Notes: generated by a model not told the origin, from the sequence alone. DNA of 64,000 nt from Symbiodinium natans (GCA_905221605.1 CAJNDS010002213.1:1009934-1073933); one strand, 5' to 3'. Positions 1-11,243 are shown, numbered from the stretch's first letter. Numbers and translations: made by a program.

Positions 1-110
1 AACCCTAAACCCTAAACCCTAAACCCTAAACCCTAAACCCTAAACCCTAAACCCTAAACTCTAAACCCTAAACCCCTAAACCCCTAAACCCTAAACCCCA
101 GGCTCCAAGG
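1..110. repeat. Terminal telomere tract (CCCTAAA)n
   Basis: Near-perfect head-to-tail CCCTAAA heptamers start at base 1, with a few CCCCTAAA variants after position 57. C-rich strand first is the orientation expected when the sequence begins at a chromosome end. TTTAGGG-type telomeres are known in plants, dinoflagellates and other alveolates. Confidence 0.92.
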
Positions 111-1140
111 TTCAGCGCCAACCTCAGCCCCAAACCCTCTAACTGACAAAGGGCCTAAAGCCTCCCTGAACCCCAAAGCCCCTAAACCCCAAAACCCAGA
201 ACCCTAAAACCCCAAACCCTAAACCCTCAAGGCCAGGATAAATACAAATTGTATGTGTTTCAGCACGCGCACCTCGTACAATAATCCTTGCTAAACGAAG
301 ACCAAAACAAGCATGCCTCTCAAGCGCAAAAAAGGCGCAAAATAAGCCCAAAAGGCTGGTAGTAGCAGCCCCCAGCAGCCCCAGCAGAGCCCCAGCAGCC
401 CCAGCCCAGCCCCAGCCCAGCCCCAGCCCAGCCCCAGCGCTCCGGCCCCAGCCCCAGCCCCAGCCCAAGCCCAAGCCCCAGCCCCAGCCCAGACCCAAAC
501 AACTTTTGCAAAAGCAAAAAACAAAACCCGACAAAACCAGGCAAAACTCCGGACACAAACCCTTTACAATTTCTATAAACCCTAAACCCTGAACCCTGAA
601 CCCTGAACCCTGAACCCTGAACCCTAAACCCTCAACCCTGAACCCTAAAACCCTGAACCCTAAAACCCCAAACGCCCCCAAGCCCTCAGCCTTTGAGCTC
701 CTCCGTTGCTGCTCTGGGAAGGCTGCGCCCTGTGCAGCCTCCAGAACTCCCACCGCCGCCTCCCCCGCCACCACCAGGCTACGTCCCGTTTTGTCTTTGC
801 TGGGTTCGGGGTTTAGGGTTTGGGGTTCAGGGTTCAGGGTCCAGGGTTTGGGGTCTGCTCTGGCGGGCGCTTACTTAGGAGTCCTGAGTGGGGAATTCTG
901 GCAGAGGGTTTGGGGTTTAGGGTTCTCCCAATGCAGAGAGAGGCTTGTTTTGGTAGCTTCTCCAGCGGTGAGGGTTCTACCCCCCTCACCCCCCTTGGCA
1001 TCTTCCCTAAGCCCCTAAGCCCCTAAGCCCCTCAATCCTACATCTTAAACCCCGAACCCTAATCCCTACCCTAAGCCCTAGACCCTAACCCTAACCCCTA
1101 AACCCTAAACCCTAACCCAAAAATGCTCCGAAGGTGCCTA
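111..1140. repeat. Degenerate subtelomeric telomere-like repeats
   Basis: Diverged CCCTAAA, CCCTGAA and CCCCAAA units (570-670, 1060-1120) alternate with TTTAGGG-strand stretches (800-930). A CCCAGC-rich tract lies at 364-490 inside a MITE-like element. Open frames here are low-complexity shadows of these repeats. No gene is seen. Confidence 0.8.
231..578 (-). mobile_element. MITE-like family A, copy 1 (inverted)
   Basis: Left end contains AAATTGTATGTGTTTC and right end contains TTTACAATTTCTATAAA. The ends are imperfect inverted repeats built on ATAGAAATTGTA. Its reverse complement matches 11,689-12,021 at both ends, including the GTGTCCGGAGTTTTG motif and the GGATTATTG.ACGAG motif. The middle is an expanded CCCAGC array. 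No coding capacity is seen, so it is probably a non-autonomous element. Confidence 0.65.
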
Positions 1141-1222
1141 TACCTGCCGTTTCGGGTTGAGGGCTGAACGATTCAAAACTTCAACTCCCGTCACGCTGTT
1201 GACAGACATCAAGGGATGTCTT

Positions 1223-1333
1223 CTTGGACGTTCATGGGTACGTCTAAGCAATGTAGGTACTCTGAATACGGTTATTGCTATACTTACCATACTCATAACT
1301 CTACATCTTAATAAATACCCACGAACCTCCAAG
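1223..1333. mobile_element. MITE-like family C, copy 1
   Basis: A 111-bp segment bounded by CTTGGACGTTCATGGGTA and its near-perfect inverted partner ending in CGAACCTCCAAG. Related terminal repeats bound segments at 2917, 13,501 and 31,669. The interior is AT-rich and non-coding. Confidence 0.65.
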
Positions 1334-2312
1334 TATCCATCATCCCTACCTTGGCAGCCCTAAACCATAAAGCCCCTACCTTGTAACTCGAGCCTGACAC
1401 CCTACAGGCTCTGAACGTACATGCATACAGAAGCAGCCGAAAACCCAAACGCCCCAGTACCCCAATACCTGAAGGACCCTCAGCCCCCTAAACCTTAAAC
1501 CTGAAAGCTTACACCTTAAACCCTAAACACCCTGAAAACCTTAAATCTTAAACCCTAAACCTTCTAAACCTTAAGCCTTAAACCCTAAACCCGACAAGTA
1601 CAAAAACCTTAAACCTTAAACCCTAAACCCTAAACCTTAAACCTTAAACACCCTAAGCCTGAAAACCTAAACCCGAAGCCCTAAACCTTAAAAACCCTAA
1701 GCCGTAAACCCGAAACCAGGTGAGCCGGGTGAGTCTGGTGAGTCCACGAGCCTCTCACGCCTCAGCCTTGGCCTCCGCAACCCTGAACCCTAAACCCTAA
1801 GCCCCAAGCCCTAGACCTGAAACCCCAAGCCCCAAACCCGAAACCCTAAACCCAAACCCTAAACCCTAAACCCTAAACCCTAAACCCTAAACCCTAAACC
1901 CTAAACCCTAAACCCTAAACCCTAAACCCTAAACCCTAAATCCTAAAGCTTAAGCCAGAAATAGACTCAGAACCCCCAAGCTCACCCCGAAACCCTTTCA
2001 AGTCGAGGGCCCCCGGCTCGGTGCCTATTGAGGGTTTAGGGTTTAGGGTTCAGGGGTTTAGGGTTTAGGGTTTGGGGTTTAGGGTTTAGGGATTAGGGTT
2101 TGAGGTTTGGGGTTTTGGGGTTTAGGGTTTAGGGTTTAGGTTAGTAGGGTCCTTAAGGTTTGGGAGAGGGGGTGGGGGGAGGGGGGACCCCCAATGATCC
2201 CGGGCACTGCCTCTCAGCTTCCCTTACCTCCGCCCCTGCAAGTGCCCTGTTGGGGTTTAGGGTTTAGGGCAGTCTAGGGTTTAGGGTTGAGGGGTTAGGG
2301 GTTAGTTGGCAT
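1334..2312. repeat. Telomere-like arrays with a strand switch
   Basis: Degenerate CCTTAAACC/CCCTAAA repeats (1490-1720) lead into an almost pure CCCTAAA array at 1853-1945. After about 85 bp of unique sequence, TTTAGGG-strand repeats run from 2030 to about 2310. C-rich then G-rich order means the two arrays point toward each other. Confidence 0.85.
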
Positions 2313-2916
2313 TCCGGCGATGTTCTTGTTGAGGGATTTTCAATTTGAGTTAGCAGCATAAGGATTCTGCATTATCTGCTATATCAACTCCAATATGGGA
2401 ACCTAGTTCAAGTCCCTTAACAAGAACCTTCAGGGGTTAGTTAGGGCGAAATTGGGTAGTCTGTGTAGTTCATGGGTGAATGGACCAAGCCCCCCAAGCC
2501 CCAAATTAGGGTTTGGCGTGTTTTGGCATTAGGGGTTTGGAAGGTTTAGGGGTTTAGGGGCTACACCTACCCCGCCCCAACATTGCGAAGATATGGCCCA
2601 TGTAATTGTCATCTGACGATTCAATGGCCCTTTTTTGCAGGGTTTAGGTGCCCCCCCAAGCATCCGTATCCCGTGTCACCGGCTGAGACGGGGTCAGAGC
2701 TCTGTTCTGTTTGGTGGGCTCAATACGTTTCGAAGGAGGTCGCGTCCTTAAACCCAAAACCCTAAACCCTAAGCCCTAAGCCCTAAACCCTAAACCCTAA
2801 TCGAATATCTAGGTGGCACACTGCTTCTCCGGAGCGCCAGTTATACTTTTTTGGAAGCGGGACGTAATCCCCAAACCCCCCGGGCCCTAAACCTTAAGCC
2901 GTAAACCCTCCGTGCA
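2313..2916. other. No convincing gene; mixed unique and telomere-like sequence
   Basis: Mostly unique sequence with scattered TTTAGGG/CCCTAAA units near 2520-2570 and 2750-2800. The open frame at 2583-2765 is short and has no recognisable motif. I do not call it. Confidence 0.5.
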
Positions 2917-3044
2917 CTTGGGGGTTCATGGGGACTTCTAAGTAGGGATACAAGTAGGGTTTAGGGTTTAGGGTTATAAGCGCCCTAAGTAATGTTATAA
3001 CCATAACTCTCATTCTTACAACCCTACTCAAATGAACCTCCAAG
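2917..3044. mobile_element. MITE-like family C, copy 2
   Basis: Begins CTTGGGGGTTCATG and ends ATGAACCTCCAAG, an imperfect terminal inverted repeat matching the copy at 1223. A short TTTAGGG tract (2957-2975) lies inside the element. Confidence 0.6.
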
Positions 3045-3111
3045 CAAGACGTCGTGAGGTGCCCGATGTCGCGTTGTCGCCATCCTGCGACGCTCGTGTG
3101 GCGACCTGGAA

Positions 3112-3228
3112 GGGTGGGGGTGGGAGGGTGGGGGGGGGGGGGGGGGGGAGGGGGGGGAGGGGGGGGAGGGGCGGAGGGGGGGGGGGGGGGAGGAGGGGGA
3201 GGGGGTGAGGAGGGGAGGGGGAGGGGGC
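3112..3228. repeat. G-rich tract with G-quadruplex potential
   Basis: More than 100 bp consist almost only of runs of G broken by single A, T or C. It can form many G-quadruplexes and is likely to be length-variable or mis-assembled. Pro-rich and Gly-rich frames across it are artefacts. Confidence 0.85.
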
Positions 3229-3409
3229 AAGGCAAGTATTGTTTCATTTGCACAATCTCCATGCCAAGCAGTAGCTTCCTTTTGAGCTCCGCATGTTTTT
3301 CTTATAAGAGGTTTGGACATTTCTATAGCCATGTAGCATTTGCTAAATCATGTGCTGCAACAGTTGCGAAACCATGTGCTAGTAATATTGCCGTCCAGCC
3401 TTGTTGATG

Positions 3410-4562
3410 AAACTTAACTAGAAGCAATCAAGATCAATCAGTTTAATTAAATTATAATTGCTTCTAATTCCCTGAAATTAACTAGAATTAATTCAAAATT
3501 AATTCAAAATTAATTGAACATGAATTAAAATCAATTAAAATTAGTCAAAGTAAACTGAACTTAAATAAAACTAATTAGGATCAACATTAGCATAACATAT
3601 TTTTTGAAGATTAAAAAACAAAAACTCATGAACACAGTTGACATTGAGAAGTAATAATTAAATTAATTAAACTCAATTAAAACTAATCAAAAAACTCACA
3701 TTCGTTAGCTTTAATTCAAATTACTTGAAATTCCTTAAAATGAAAATTCATTAGAATTAGTAGAAAGTAGGTTAAAATTAAAAGTAATTAAAAGTAATTA
3801 AAATTGCAGAAAAGTACTTAAACATATTTTTGATTAAAATTAGTTAGGAAATTAAGAAAAGCAACCAAGTAAAATGAATAAATAATAATTCATTAACATT
3901 TCGTAAAAGAATTTAAAGTGAATTAAAATCCATGAAATTTAGCTAAATTTAGTTGCAATTAATGAAAACTAATGAAAATTAAATGGAAATTAAGTAAAAA
4001 TTGAAAAAAAATCAATAAAAATTATTTAAAAGTATTTGAAATTAATTAAAATTATTTAAAATTATTTAAATTATTTAAAAATTAAATAAAGAATTAAAAC
4101 GTTATCTAAAACTAAAAAATTTCATTGAATATTCATAAAAATTGATGAAATTAATTAAAAATTAACATTAATACAACTAGTTAAAATTAAGTAAATAATG
4201 AATCAGAATTAATTAAAATTAGTTAGAATTAAATGAATAAAAGAACCCATTAAAATTAGTGAAACTCCATTAAATATGAATGTATTTTAATTGATCTTTC
4301 CAAAAAAGTTAAAACAATTTCATTAATTCTAGGTGATTTTCAATAATATTAAAGAAGTTAATGATTTTCATTATTTTTAATCAATTTTAGTTGATTTAAT
4401 TCGTTTTTTAGTTTCATTAATTTCAATTAGTTTAAATTGATTTAGTTAATTTTGATTGATTTTATTGATTCTAATAACTTTTAATTTGTTAATTTATTAA
4501 TCTATTTTGATGAATGTTAATTCATTTAAATAATTTTTTGGATTTATTTTTATGTTTTTAAT
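3410..4562. repeat. AT-rich block of degenerate AATTAAAA repeats
   Basis: About 1.15 kb of loosely repeated ATTAATTAAAATTA-like sequence. The plus strand is A-rich up to about 4290 and T-rich after it, so the block behaves like two inverted arms. Related blocks lie at 6055-6400 and 21,495-22,122. No coding frame is seen. Confidence 0.8.
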
Positions 4563-4609
4563 TCCCGGATGCTCCGCAGAAGGGTTCCCGTTTTAAAGTT
4601 GGGTTGGGA

Positions 4610-4718
4610 GGTTACCAAACGTCGTTGCGTTGTGTCCGCAAAGCGTCCGCAAGCGTCCGCAAAGCGTTCGCAAGCGTTCGCAAGCGTCCGCAAGCGTTCG
4701 CGAGGCGTAACGCGTGCT
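4610..4718. repeat. Short GCAAGCGTCC tandem repeat
   Basis: Tandem GC(A)AAGCGT(C/T)C units of about 9-11 bp immediately precede the longer minisatellite. Confidence 0.75.
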
Positions 4719-5375
4719 GTTAAGGGGGAAGTCCACAGGACGCGCGCCGACGCGGCGTTTCGTGGCGTTCCGAATCCGTCCAGCTAAGGGGGAATTCCAC
4801 AGGACGCGCGCCGACGCGGCGTTCCGTGGCGTTCCGAATCCGTCAAGCTAGGGGGGAACTCCACAGGACGCGCGCCGACGTGGTGTTCCGTGGCGTTCCG
4901 AATCCGTCAAGCTAAGGGGGAACTCCACAGGACGTGGCGTTCCGTAGCGTTCCGAATCCGTCAAGCTAAGGGGGAACTCCACAGGACGCGCGCCGACGTG
5001 GCGTTCCGTGGTGTTCCGAATCCGTCAAGCTAAGGGGGAACTCCACAGGACGTGGCGTTCCGTAGCGTTCCGAATCCGTCAAGCTAAGGCCGACGTGGCG
5101 TTCCGTGGCGTTCCGAATCCGTCAAGCTAAGGGGGAACTCCACAGGACGTGGTGTTCCGTAGCGTTCCGAATCCGTCAAGCTAAGGGGGAACTCCACAGG
5201 GCGCGCTTCCACGTGGCGTTCCACGGCGTTCCGAATGCATCAAGCTAAGGGGGAACTCCACAGGACTCGCGCCGCCGTGGCGTTCCACGATTCTCGGGGC
5301 GTTCCACGTGGCGGTGTTCCGAATCCGTCAAGCTAAGGGGAACTCCACAGGATGCGCGCCCCCGCAGCGTTCCAC
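4719..5375. repeat. Minisatellite, units of about 47-66 bp
   Basis: About eleven copies of a unit running from GGGGGAACTCCACAGGACG through GGCGTTCCGTGGCGTTCC to GAATCCGTCAAGCTAAG. Short copies lack the CGCGCCGACG segment, giving two unit lengths that alternate. No coding function is supported. Confidence 0.85.
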
Positions 5376-5975
5376 GTGGTCCCGTGGCGGTGGTGTGTTG
5401 GTGGTCCGGTCCCGTGGTGGTGCCGGGGTGGTGCTGCAGGGGTGGGTCCCATGGTGTGGTCCCTGGTGGTCCGTGGTGGTGGTCGCGTGCCGTGGTGTGG
5501 TCCCGTGGTGGTGGTGGTTGGTGGTGGTCCCGTGGTGGTGTGGTCCTGTGGTGGTGGTCCCGTGGTGGTGGTCCCGTGGTGGTGGTCCCGTAGTTGTGGT
5601 CCCGTAGTGGTGGTTCCGTGGTGTGGTCCTGTGGTGGTGGTCCCGGTCCCGTGGTGGTGCATGGCCCCGTGGTGGTCGTCGGTGGTCCCGTGGCGTTGTG
5701 CCATGGTGGTCCCGTGGTGGTGGTCCCGTGTGGTGGTCCCGTAGTGGTGGTCCCGTAGTGGTGGTCCGTGGTGGTCCCGTGGCGGTGGTCCCGTGGTGGT
5801 GGTTCTGTGGTGGCTGTGGTGGTGATCTCATGGTGGTGGTCCTGTGTCGTGGTCCCGTGGTGGTGGTCGTGGTGGTGGTCCCAGGTCCGTGGTGGTGGTC
5901 CCGTGGTGGTGGTTCCGTGGTGGTGGTCCGCTGTGGTGGTCCGTGGTGGTGGTCCGTGGTGGTGGTCCGTCCGCC
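5376..5975. repeat. GTGGTGGTCCC minisatellite
   Basis: About 600 bp of 12- to 15-bp units based on GTGGTGGTCCC on the plus strand. It gives long but meaningless Trp/Val-rich and His/Thr/Pro-rich frames on both strands. Confidence 0.85.
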
Positions 5976-6054
5976 CGCCGCCGACGTTTCGTTTACATTG
6001 CGTTATATGTACGTTGTAGGTGACTGCTTTCTGCATTCGGGTTCGTGGATCCTA

Positions 6055-6400
6055 TCAGGTTTTGTTTTTTTATTTTAGTTTTTTTTGATTTCAATTTAGT
6101 AAAATTTAGTTAAACTCTAATTAATTTATTTAATTGTCAATATGATTAATTTGAATTTATATTTTAATTTTAATTGATTTTAATTAATTGTTACAGAAAA
6201 ATGTTGATTTTTTTTTTGTGCAAAATTTGTTTAATTTTCATCATTTTTAATTAACATTAAGTACTTTTACTTGATTTTAATTTAGTTTTTGTTATTTTAA
6301 TGAGTTTTTAACTGAATTTTAACAATTTTCGTTAATTTTGAATAACTTTAATTAATTTTCTTATGTTTATTAATTTGATTTAGCTTTAATCAATTTTCGT
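6055..6400. repeat. AT-rich block, T-rich strand
   Basis: TTTAATTAATTTT-like repeats continue the T-rich arm that ends at 4562, so the GC-rich minisatellites at 4.6-6.0 kb sit inside one AT-rich structure. The block is cut off by the assembly gap. Confidence 0.75.
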
Positions 6401-6500
6401 NNNNNNNNNNNNNNNNNNNNNNNNNNNNNNNNNNNNNNNNNNNNNNNNNNNNNNNNNNNNNNNNNNNNNNNNNNNNNNNNNNNNNNNNNNNNNNNNNNNN
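6401..6500. other. Assembly gap of 100 N
   Basis: Exactly 100 N bases. A round number is normally a scaffolding placeholder, so the true distance is unknown and the two sides may not be adjacent. Confidence 0.98.
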
Positions 6501-6962
6501 CCGCGCCCTAAACCTTAGTAAAACCCTAAAACCCGCGCCCGAACCCTAAAACCTTAAAAACCCCTCAGAAACCTCAGTAAATACACCGTACCCCAAACCC
6601 CAAAACCCGCGCCATAAACACGAAGTAAAAGCCTAAAACCCGTGCCCGAAACCCTAATAAACACCCTGATGCCCAAACCCTAGTCAAACCCTGGCAGTCG
6701 CACCCGAAACCCTGCTAAAAACCCTAAAGGTGTGGGGTTTAGTATAGGTTTGTGTTTTGGGGTTTAGGGTTTAGGTTTAGGGTTTATTGAAATATTAAGG
6801 GTTCAGGTCCGGGGAAGTTTCGAGGAGTTTCGTTTTTGGGATTTTTCTTATTAATTTCAAGTTACATGGGGCTTGAGGGTTTAGTGTTCAGGGTTTAGGG
6901 TTTAGGGTTCAGGGTTTAGGGTTTAGGGTTTCGGTTTTAGGGTTTAGGGTTTAGGGTTTAGG
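6501..6962. repeat. Degenerate telomere-like repeats, strand switch
   Basis: CCCTAAA/CCCGCGCC-type degenerate units up to about 6730, then TTTAGGG-strand units to 6962. No gene is seen. Confidence 0.8.
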
Positions 6963-8652
6963 GCGTGCCAAACGGGAGCGCGCTTTGGGAGCGCGCGGTA
7001 GTATGCAGACCTACCCACCCCAAGACCGCCCACTTACAACTCTCAAGGAGTTAAGACCTTTTATTTTTTTTACAAAGCATCACATGAGTCAGCACTCACG
7101 CCCTGTTTGGGGATTTCCACAAGGTGCGTGCGGAAACGAGGCAGGGTCCGTGAAGACAGCTTGGGTTGGCGCGAAGGGGCTATGAAGGGATGGGCTAGGA
7201 ACAGACAAAGGCAGCGAGGCTTGGTTGGCGCGAAGGGGCTCCAGCCAGGAAGAACACACAGTGAACTGCTTGGGTCGGGCAGAGGGCCACGGAAACAGGG
7301 CTGGTGTGGCGGATAGCTCGGCTTGGCGCGAAGGGGGTAAGGTGGGGTGCCGGGTCAGGGTCAGGACCAGGCACAAATTTGCAGCAAACGGAAGCGAGGC
7401 AGGACAGATTGGGTTGGTGCGAAGGGGCGAAAGCCAGGGAGAGCGCCCCGAAACAGGACACAAACTGGTGTGCGGACAGCTTGGCTTGGCGCAAGGGGGT
7501 AATATGACTCGAACAGGCCAGAGGACAGGGCAGAGCCACGGCCAGGGCGCAAAACTAGTCAGGGCCAGGGCCAGGGCCAGGACCAGGGCCAGGGCCAGGG
7601 CCAGGGCCAGGGCCAGGGCCAGGGCCAGGGCCAGGGCCAGGGCCAGGGCCAGGGCCAGGGCCAGGGCCAAGGTCAGGCCACAAGCGACGGAAACAAGGCA
7701 GGGTCCGTGAAAACCCAAGGGACGGGCCAGGAACAGAGAAAGGCAGCGAGGCTTGGTTGGCGCGAAGGGGCTCCAGCCAGGAAGAACACACAGTGAACAG
7801 CTTGGGTTGGGCAGAGCGCCACGGAAACAGGGCTGGTGTGGCGGATAGCTTGGCTTGGCGCAGGGGGGTTAGATGACTCGAACAGGCCAGGGCCAGGGCC
7901 AGGGCCAGGGCCAGGGCCAGGGCCAGGGCCAGGGCCAGGGCCAGGGCCAGGGCCAGGGCCAGGGCCAGGGCCACCAGGCCAGGGCCAGGGCCAGGGCCAG
8001 GGCCAGAGCCAGGGCCAGGGCCAGGGCCAGGGCCAGAACCAGGGTGAGGGCAGGGGGCCTCACCAGAGTCAGGGCCAGGGCCAGGGTCAGGGCAGGGCCA
8101 GGGCCAGAGCCAGGGCCAGGGCCAGGGCCAGGCAGGGGCAGGGGGCCAGGGCGGGCCAGGGCCAGGGCCCGAGGGGGCCAGGGCCAGGGCCAGGAAGAAG
8201 GCCCAGGGCCAGGGCCAGGGCCAGGGCCAGGGCCAGGGCCAGGGCCAGGGCCAGGGCCAGGGCCAGGGCCAGGGCCAGGGCCAGGGCCAGGGCCAGGGCC
8301 AGGGCCAGGGCCAGGGCCAGGGCCAGGGCCAGGGCCAGGGCCAGGGCAGGGCAAAAGGGAGTTTTTGGGCCAGAGCCCTGCCTGCCCCAACAAAACGGCC
8401 CCTGGTCCCCTCAGCCCAGCGGACGGGGGTTGGGGACTCCCATGCAGGAGCCAAGAATGTGCGCGGACAGCTTGGGGTTTAGGGTAAATAATACAGTGAC
8501 TACTGCTGTCTCGGCCTGTGCCTGCCTGGAGGGTAAGCCTGCCTGGAGGCCAGCTCGGTCGCCCGCCTGGGGCTCCCTCGCAGGGTCTCACTGAGCGCTC
8601 GACCAGCGCCCGCCTACCCCAAAAGACAAGAGAGTGGGGTGGCGGGCGGGTT
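6963..8652 (+). repeat. Dispersed repeat family B, long copy with GGGCCA arrays
   Basis: Starts GGCGTGCCAAACGGGAGCGC and ends near GGGTGGCGGGCGGGTTT. The reverse complement of both ends and several inner motifs recurs at 27,380-28,062. Inside are GGGCCA hexamer arrays (7560-7675, 7885-8345) and about seven copies of TTGGCGCGAAGGGGC. A direct repeat of about 150 bp lies at 7183-7345 and 7721-7870. Frames encoding Gly-Gln, Arg-Ala or Pro-Gly repeats are shadows of the hexamer. Confidence 0.8.
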
Positions 8653-9360
8653 TAAGGCCTGCGCCCCAAACCCTCATGAAACCCTAAGCACGCACCCTCA
8701 ACCCTAGTAAATACCCTAAACCCTGCACCCTGAAGCCGAGTAAAACTCTAATCCCTAAACCCCAAAGTCTAATACACCCCAAGCCCGAATGAAACCCGAA
8801 TAAAACCCTCAAACCTGTGCCCAAAACTCTACCACGTTCCTAAATTTCGCACTTGGCCCGAAACCCTCATACCAAACCCTAAATATGATTCTAAATCCTG
8901 CGCCCGAAGCCCTAATAAGACCCTAAAACCTGCACCCAAAACCATACTGAAGCCCTAAAACCTGCTCCTCAAACCCGAATGAAGCCTTAAAATAAGTCCC
9001 AAACCCCGTGCCCTAAACCCGAAGGCTGCCATCGCCCGGCGAAGCGACACTGGAGAGGCGCCATGGGGTTCTGGGTTTCTTGCCTTAGCCTCTCAGGGTT
9101 TTAAATACCAGGCTCAAGGTGTTTCCTGGGACCCTGCGCCATAAACCCTAAGCCCCCTATTGGCTGCCTAAACTCTCAAACCCTAAACCCTGACCTTCTT
9201 CTCGGACTCAAAATACTTCAGGGCTTTGTGGTTTTGATACCTTTGGGGTCTGCCCTAAAGCCCTAAATGTGGCCATGCCGGCCCGAGGAGCAATGAACCA
9301 TTCTTCCTAGGCTACTCTTGGGTAAAAGGGTTTCGTGCGGGGTCTGACTTCTCTAAACCC
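8653..9360. repeat. Degenerate telomere-like repeats
   Basis: Loose AAACCCTA/CCCGAAT units with short unique stretches (9010-9130, 9200-9330). No exon-like frame recognised. Confidence 0.7.
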
Positions 9361-9380
9361 CTTCCCCCCTAAACCCGACG

Positions 9381-9596
9381 ATGGAAAGCGATACCAAGCT
9401 AAGCTCCCCCTTATACAATTGCCAGCCCTGGCTTGAGGTTTTAGGGCTTACCAGGCTTCTAGTTTCGGGGCTTTCATTCAGGGCATCCCGTGCAGCTATG
9501 GTTGACAAGAACCGCCCGTCGAAGCTGAAGAGCCAGGCCAAGTTTGCCGCCAGAAAGACGAAGGACCGGTCCCTTTTTGGTTGGTTTTCCTCATAA
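9381..9596 (+). CDS. Unrecognised small ORF or exon fragment
   Basis: A 71-codon frame that becomes gene-like from Met-Val-Asp-Lys at 9498. That part encodes a basic stretch (DKNRPSKLKSQAKFAARKTKD) with balanced codon use, unlike the surrounding repeats. No family is recognised. It could be an exon of a split gene or a decayed copy. Confidence 0.3.
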   Translation: MESDTKLSSPLYNCQPWLEVLGLTRLLVSGLSFRASRAAMVDKNRPSKLKSQAKFAARKTKDRSLFGWFSS

Positions 9597-9635
9597 AAAA
9601 ATAACACAACCAACGGGGTCCGCTGATCAAATAAT

Positions 9636-9914
9636 ATGGTGCTAGCACCATCGGATTTCCAGGAGCAGATGGACGCCCTCCAGGGGCAAGTTAACGCCGC
9701 GAATGCCGCGGCTACAGCGGCGGCGGCGGCAGCGGCGGCCGCGGCTGCTGGTGCGGCTGCAAGTTCGGCTGCAAGTTCGGCTGCAGCAGCAGCAGCGCCA
9801 CCACCACCAGCACCAGCGCCACGCACCACCACCAGCGCCAGCGCCAGCGGCGCCGCCAGCACCGGCACCGGCACCAGCGCCAGCGCCTGCGCCAGCGCCG
9901 GCGTCGGCTTCTAG
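9636..9914 (+). CDS. Unrecognised Ala-rich ORF
   Basis: 92 codons. The first 22 residues (VLAPSDFQEQMDALQGQVNA) look like an ordinary helical segment. The rest is Ala/Ser/Pro-rich and comes from GCG/GCC and CCAGCG trinucleotide-type repeats. It may be a real 5' exon whose downstream part is repeat expansion. No function is assigned. Confidence 0.25.
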   Translation: MVLAPSDFQEQMDALQGQVNAANAAATAAAAAAAAAAAGAAASSAASSAAAAAAPPPPAPAPRTTTSASASGAASTGTGTSASACASAGVGF

Positions 9915-10736
9915 CTGGCAAGTAGCAACTAGGGCTTAAGGTTTAGGGTTTAGGGTTTGAGTTTAGGCAAAACCCTAAACCTGCCCTCATCCGTAAGAAC
10001 CAGAAGCCCTAAGCCCTAAATCTACACCCGGTAATGCCTAACAAGGCCCTAAGCCCTACTGCTGAAAAAACCCAAAACCCGAAAACAAAAGCCAGAAACC
10101 CTAAAAGAACCACTGTCTACCCGAAGGCCTGGGGATGAGTTGTTATGGTTTAGGGAAGGGCTTTGGAGTACTATACTTTAATACTTTTTTTTTAAAAAAA
10201 AATTTCTGGGTTCCGATTCTACCTATTTACGCTGTAAAGTATAAAGATGCTTTTTCAGGGTTTTCTCCAAAGGCCGATGGCAGTTCCTGGAGCCCTGTGT
10301 TAAAATGGGTTCAGGGTATATAGGGTTTAGGGTTTGGGTTTTAGGGTTTAGGGTTACGGTTTAGGCTTTAGGGCTTAGGGTTTAGGATTTGTTGTTGTTT
10401 TTCTGGTTCTTGATGGTTTTAGTGTTCGGGTTTTCGGGCTAAGAGTGTAGGATTTACTGTCTAGGCTCCAGGCTTCTAGCATCGGGGTGTGGCAAGGAGG
10501 CGCGGTCCTATCTGGCGGCGTTCAGGGCGGTGAACTCGGACGCTGCGGCTGCCGACTGGATCCAGGACTGCCAGAGTCTGGGCCAGGCTTTGTTGGTCCA
10601 CGTGCTGCGGCAGGCTGTTTCTCGACCAGATTTTTTTCTACGGGTTTAGGGCATGGACAACTAGGGGATTTAGGGCATGCGCGTATTCCCTAAACCCTTA
10701 ACCCTAAACCCTAAACCCTAAACCCTAAACCGTAAG
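9915..10736. repeat. Telomere-like repeats and unique spacer
   Basis: Degenerate CCCTAAA and TTTAGGG tracts flank a unique stretch (10,100-10,320 and 10,440-10,660). The CCCTAAA array at 10,688-10,730 leads directly into the exon-like frame at 10,737. Confidence 0.6.
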
Positions 10737-10851
10737 GGCATCATCAGCTGTATCGTCAAGTGGATCAAGAGGAGGCCGCTTTTGCGTGGCATTGCCATCA
10801 CTCTCCTGGGCCGCCATGACGACTGGTCTGTTATTGATGAGCGACAGCGAC
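10737..10851 (+). CDS. Exon-like open segment, function unknown
   Basis: An open frame without its own start follows a TAAG|G acceptor-like site directly after a CCCTAAA array. It ends at a strong GTGAGT donor-like site. It reads ISCIVKWIKRRPLLRG through LLGRHDDWSVIDERQR. Composition is that of a real protein, but no domain is recognised. Phase is 0 at the start and 1 at the end if these sites are used. Confidence 0.4.
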
Positions 10852-11243
10852 GTGAGTGGATCGAAGTCCTGTGCCTTGGTTCGCATGAGCAATGGTCAAA
10901 AGTATGGCAGTAATTGCGGTTTAAGCTCAGTAGGACGTTAAGCGACGGGGAACGCCCCTCAGTTTGAGTTACTTTCCTGAAAGGCTCTCAGAAAACCCAT
11001 TGAAAAATAATGGCCCGACAGCAGTGTCGCCTCCCAGGGGCCCATAGTCTTGTCGGGCAGTTTTTTCCGCCGACCCCTGAAAGTCAGCTTTTACGAGGTC
11101 TCAGAGCTCAGAAGGAAAGTCAGCAGTCTGAGTAGCCCGTAAGACAAACCCCTTTCAAGCGACGGGTTGCAGCAAAACCATGTAGAACACTGCTAAGCGA
11201 CGGGGGCCCCTATTGCCCGACCCAGGCCTCCCGACCTCTATAG
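10852..11243. other. Unique spacer, possible intron
   Basis: Contains GCGACGGGG motifs (10,938, 11,159, 11,196) and no telomere-like array. It lies between two exon-like segments, but their phases do not join directly, so I do not connect them. Confidence 0.35.

Noticed and set aside
5245-6078. His/Thr/Pro-rich and Trp/Val-rich ORFs
   Set aside because: Products of the GTGGTGGTCCC minisatellite on the two strands.
7555-8594. Collagen-like Pro-Gly, Gly-Gln or Arg-Ala proteins
   Set aside because: They come from GGGCCA hexamers that stay open in most frames on both strands.
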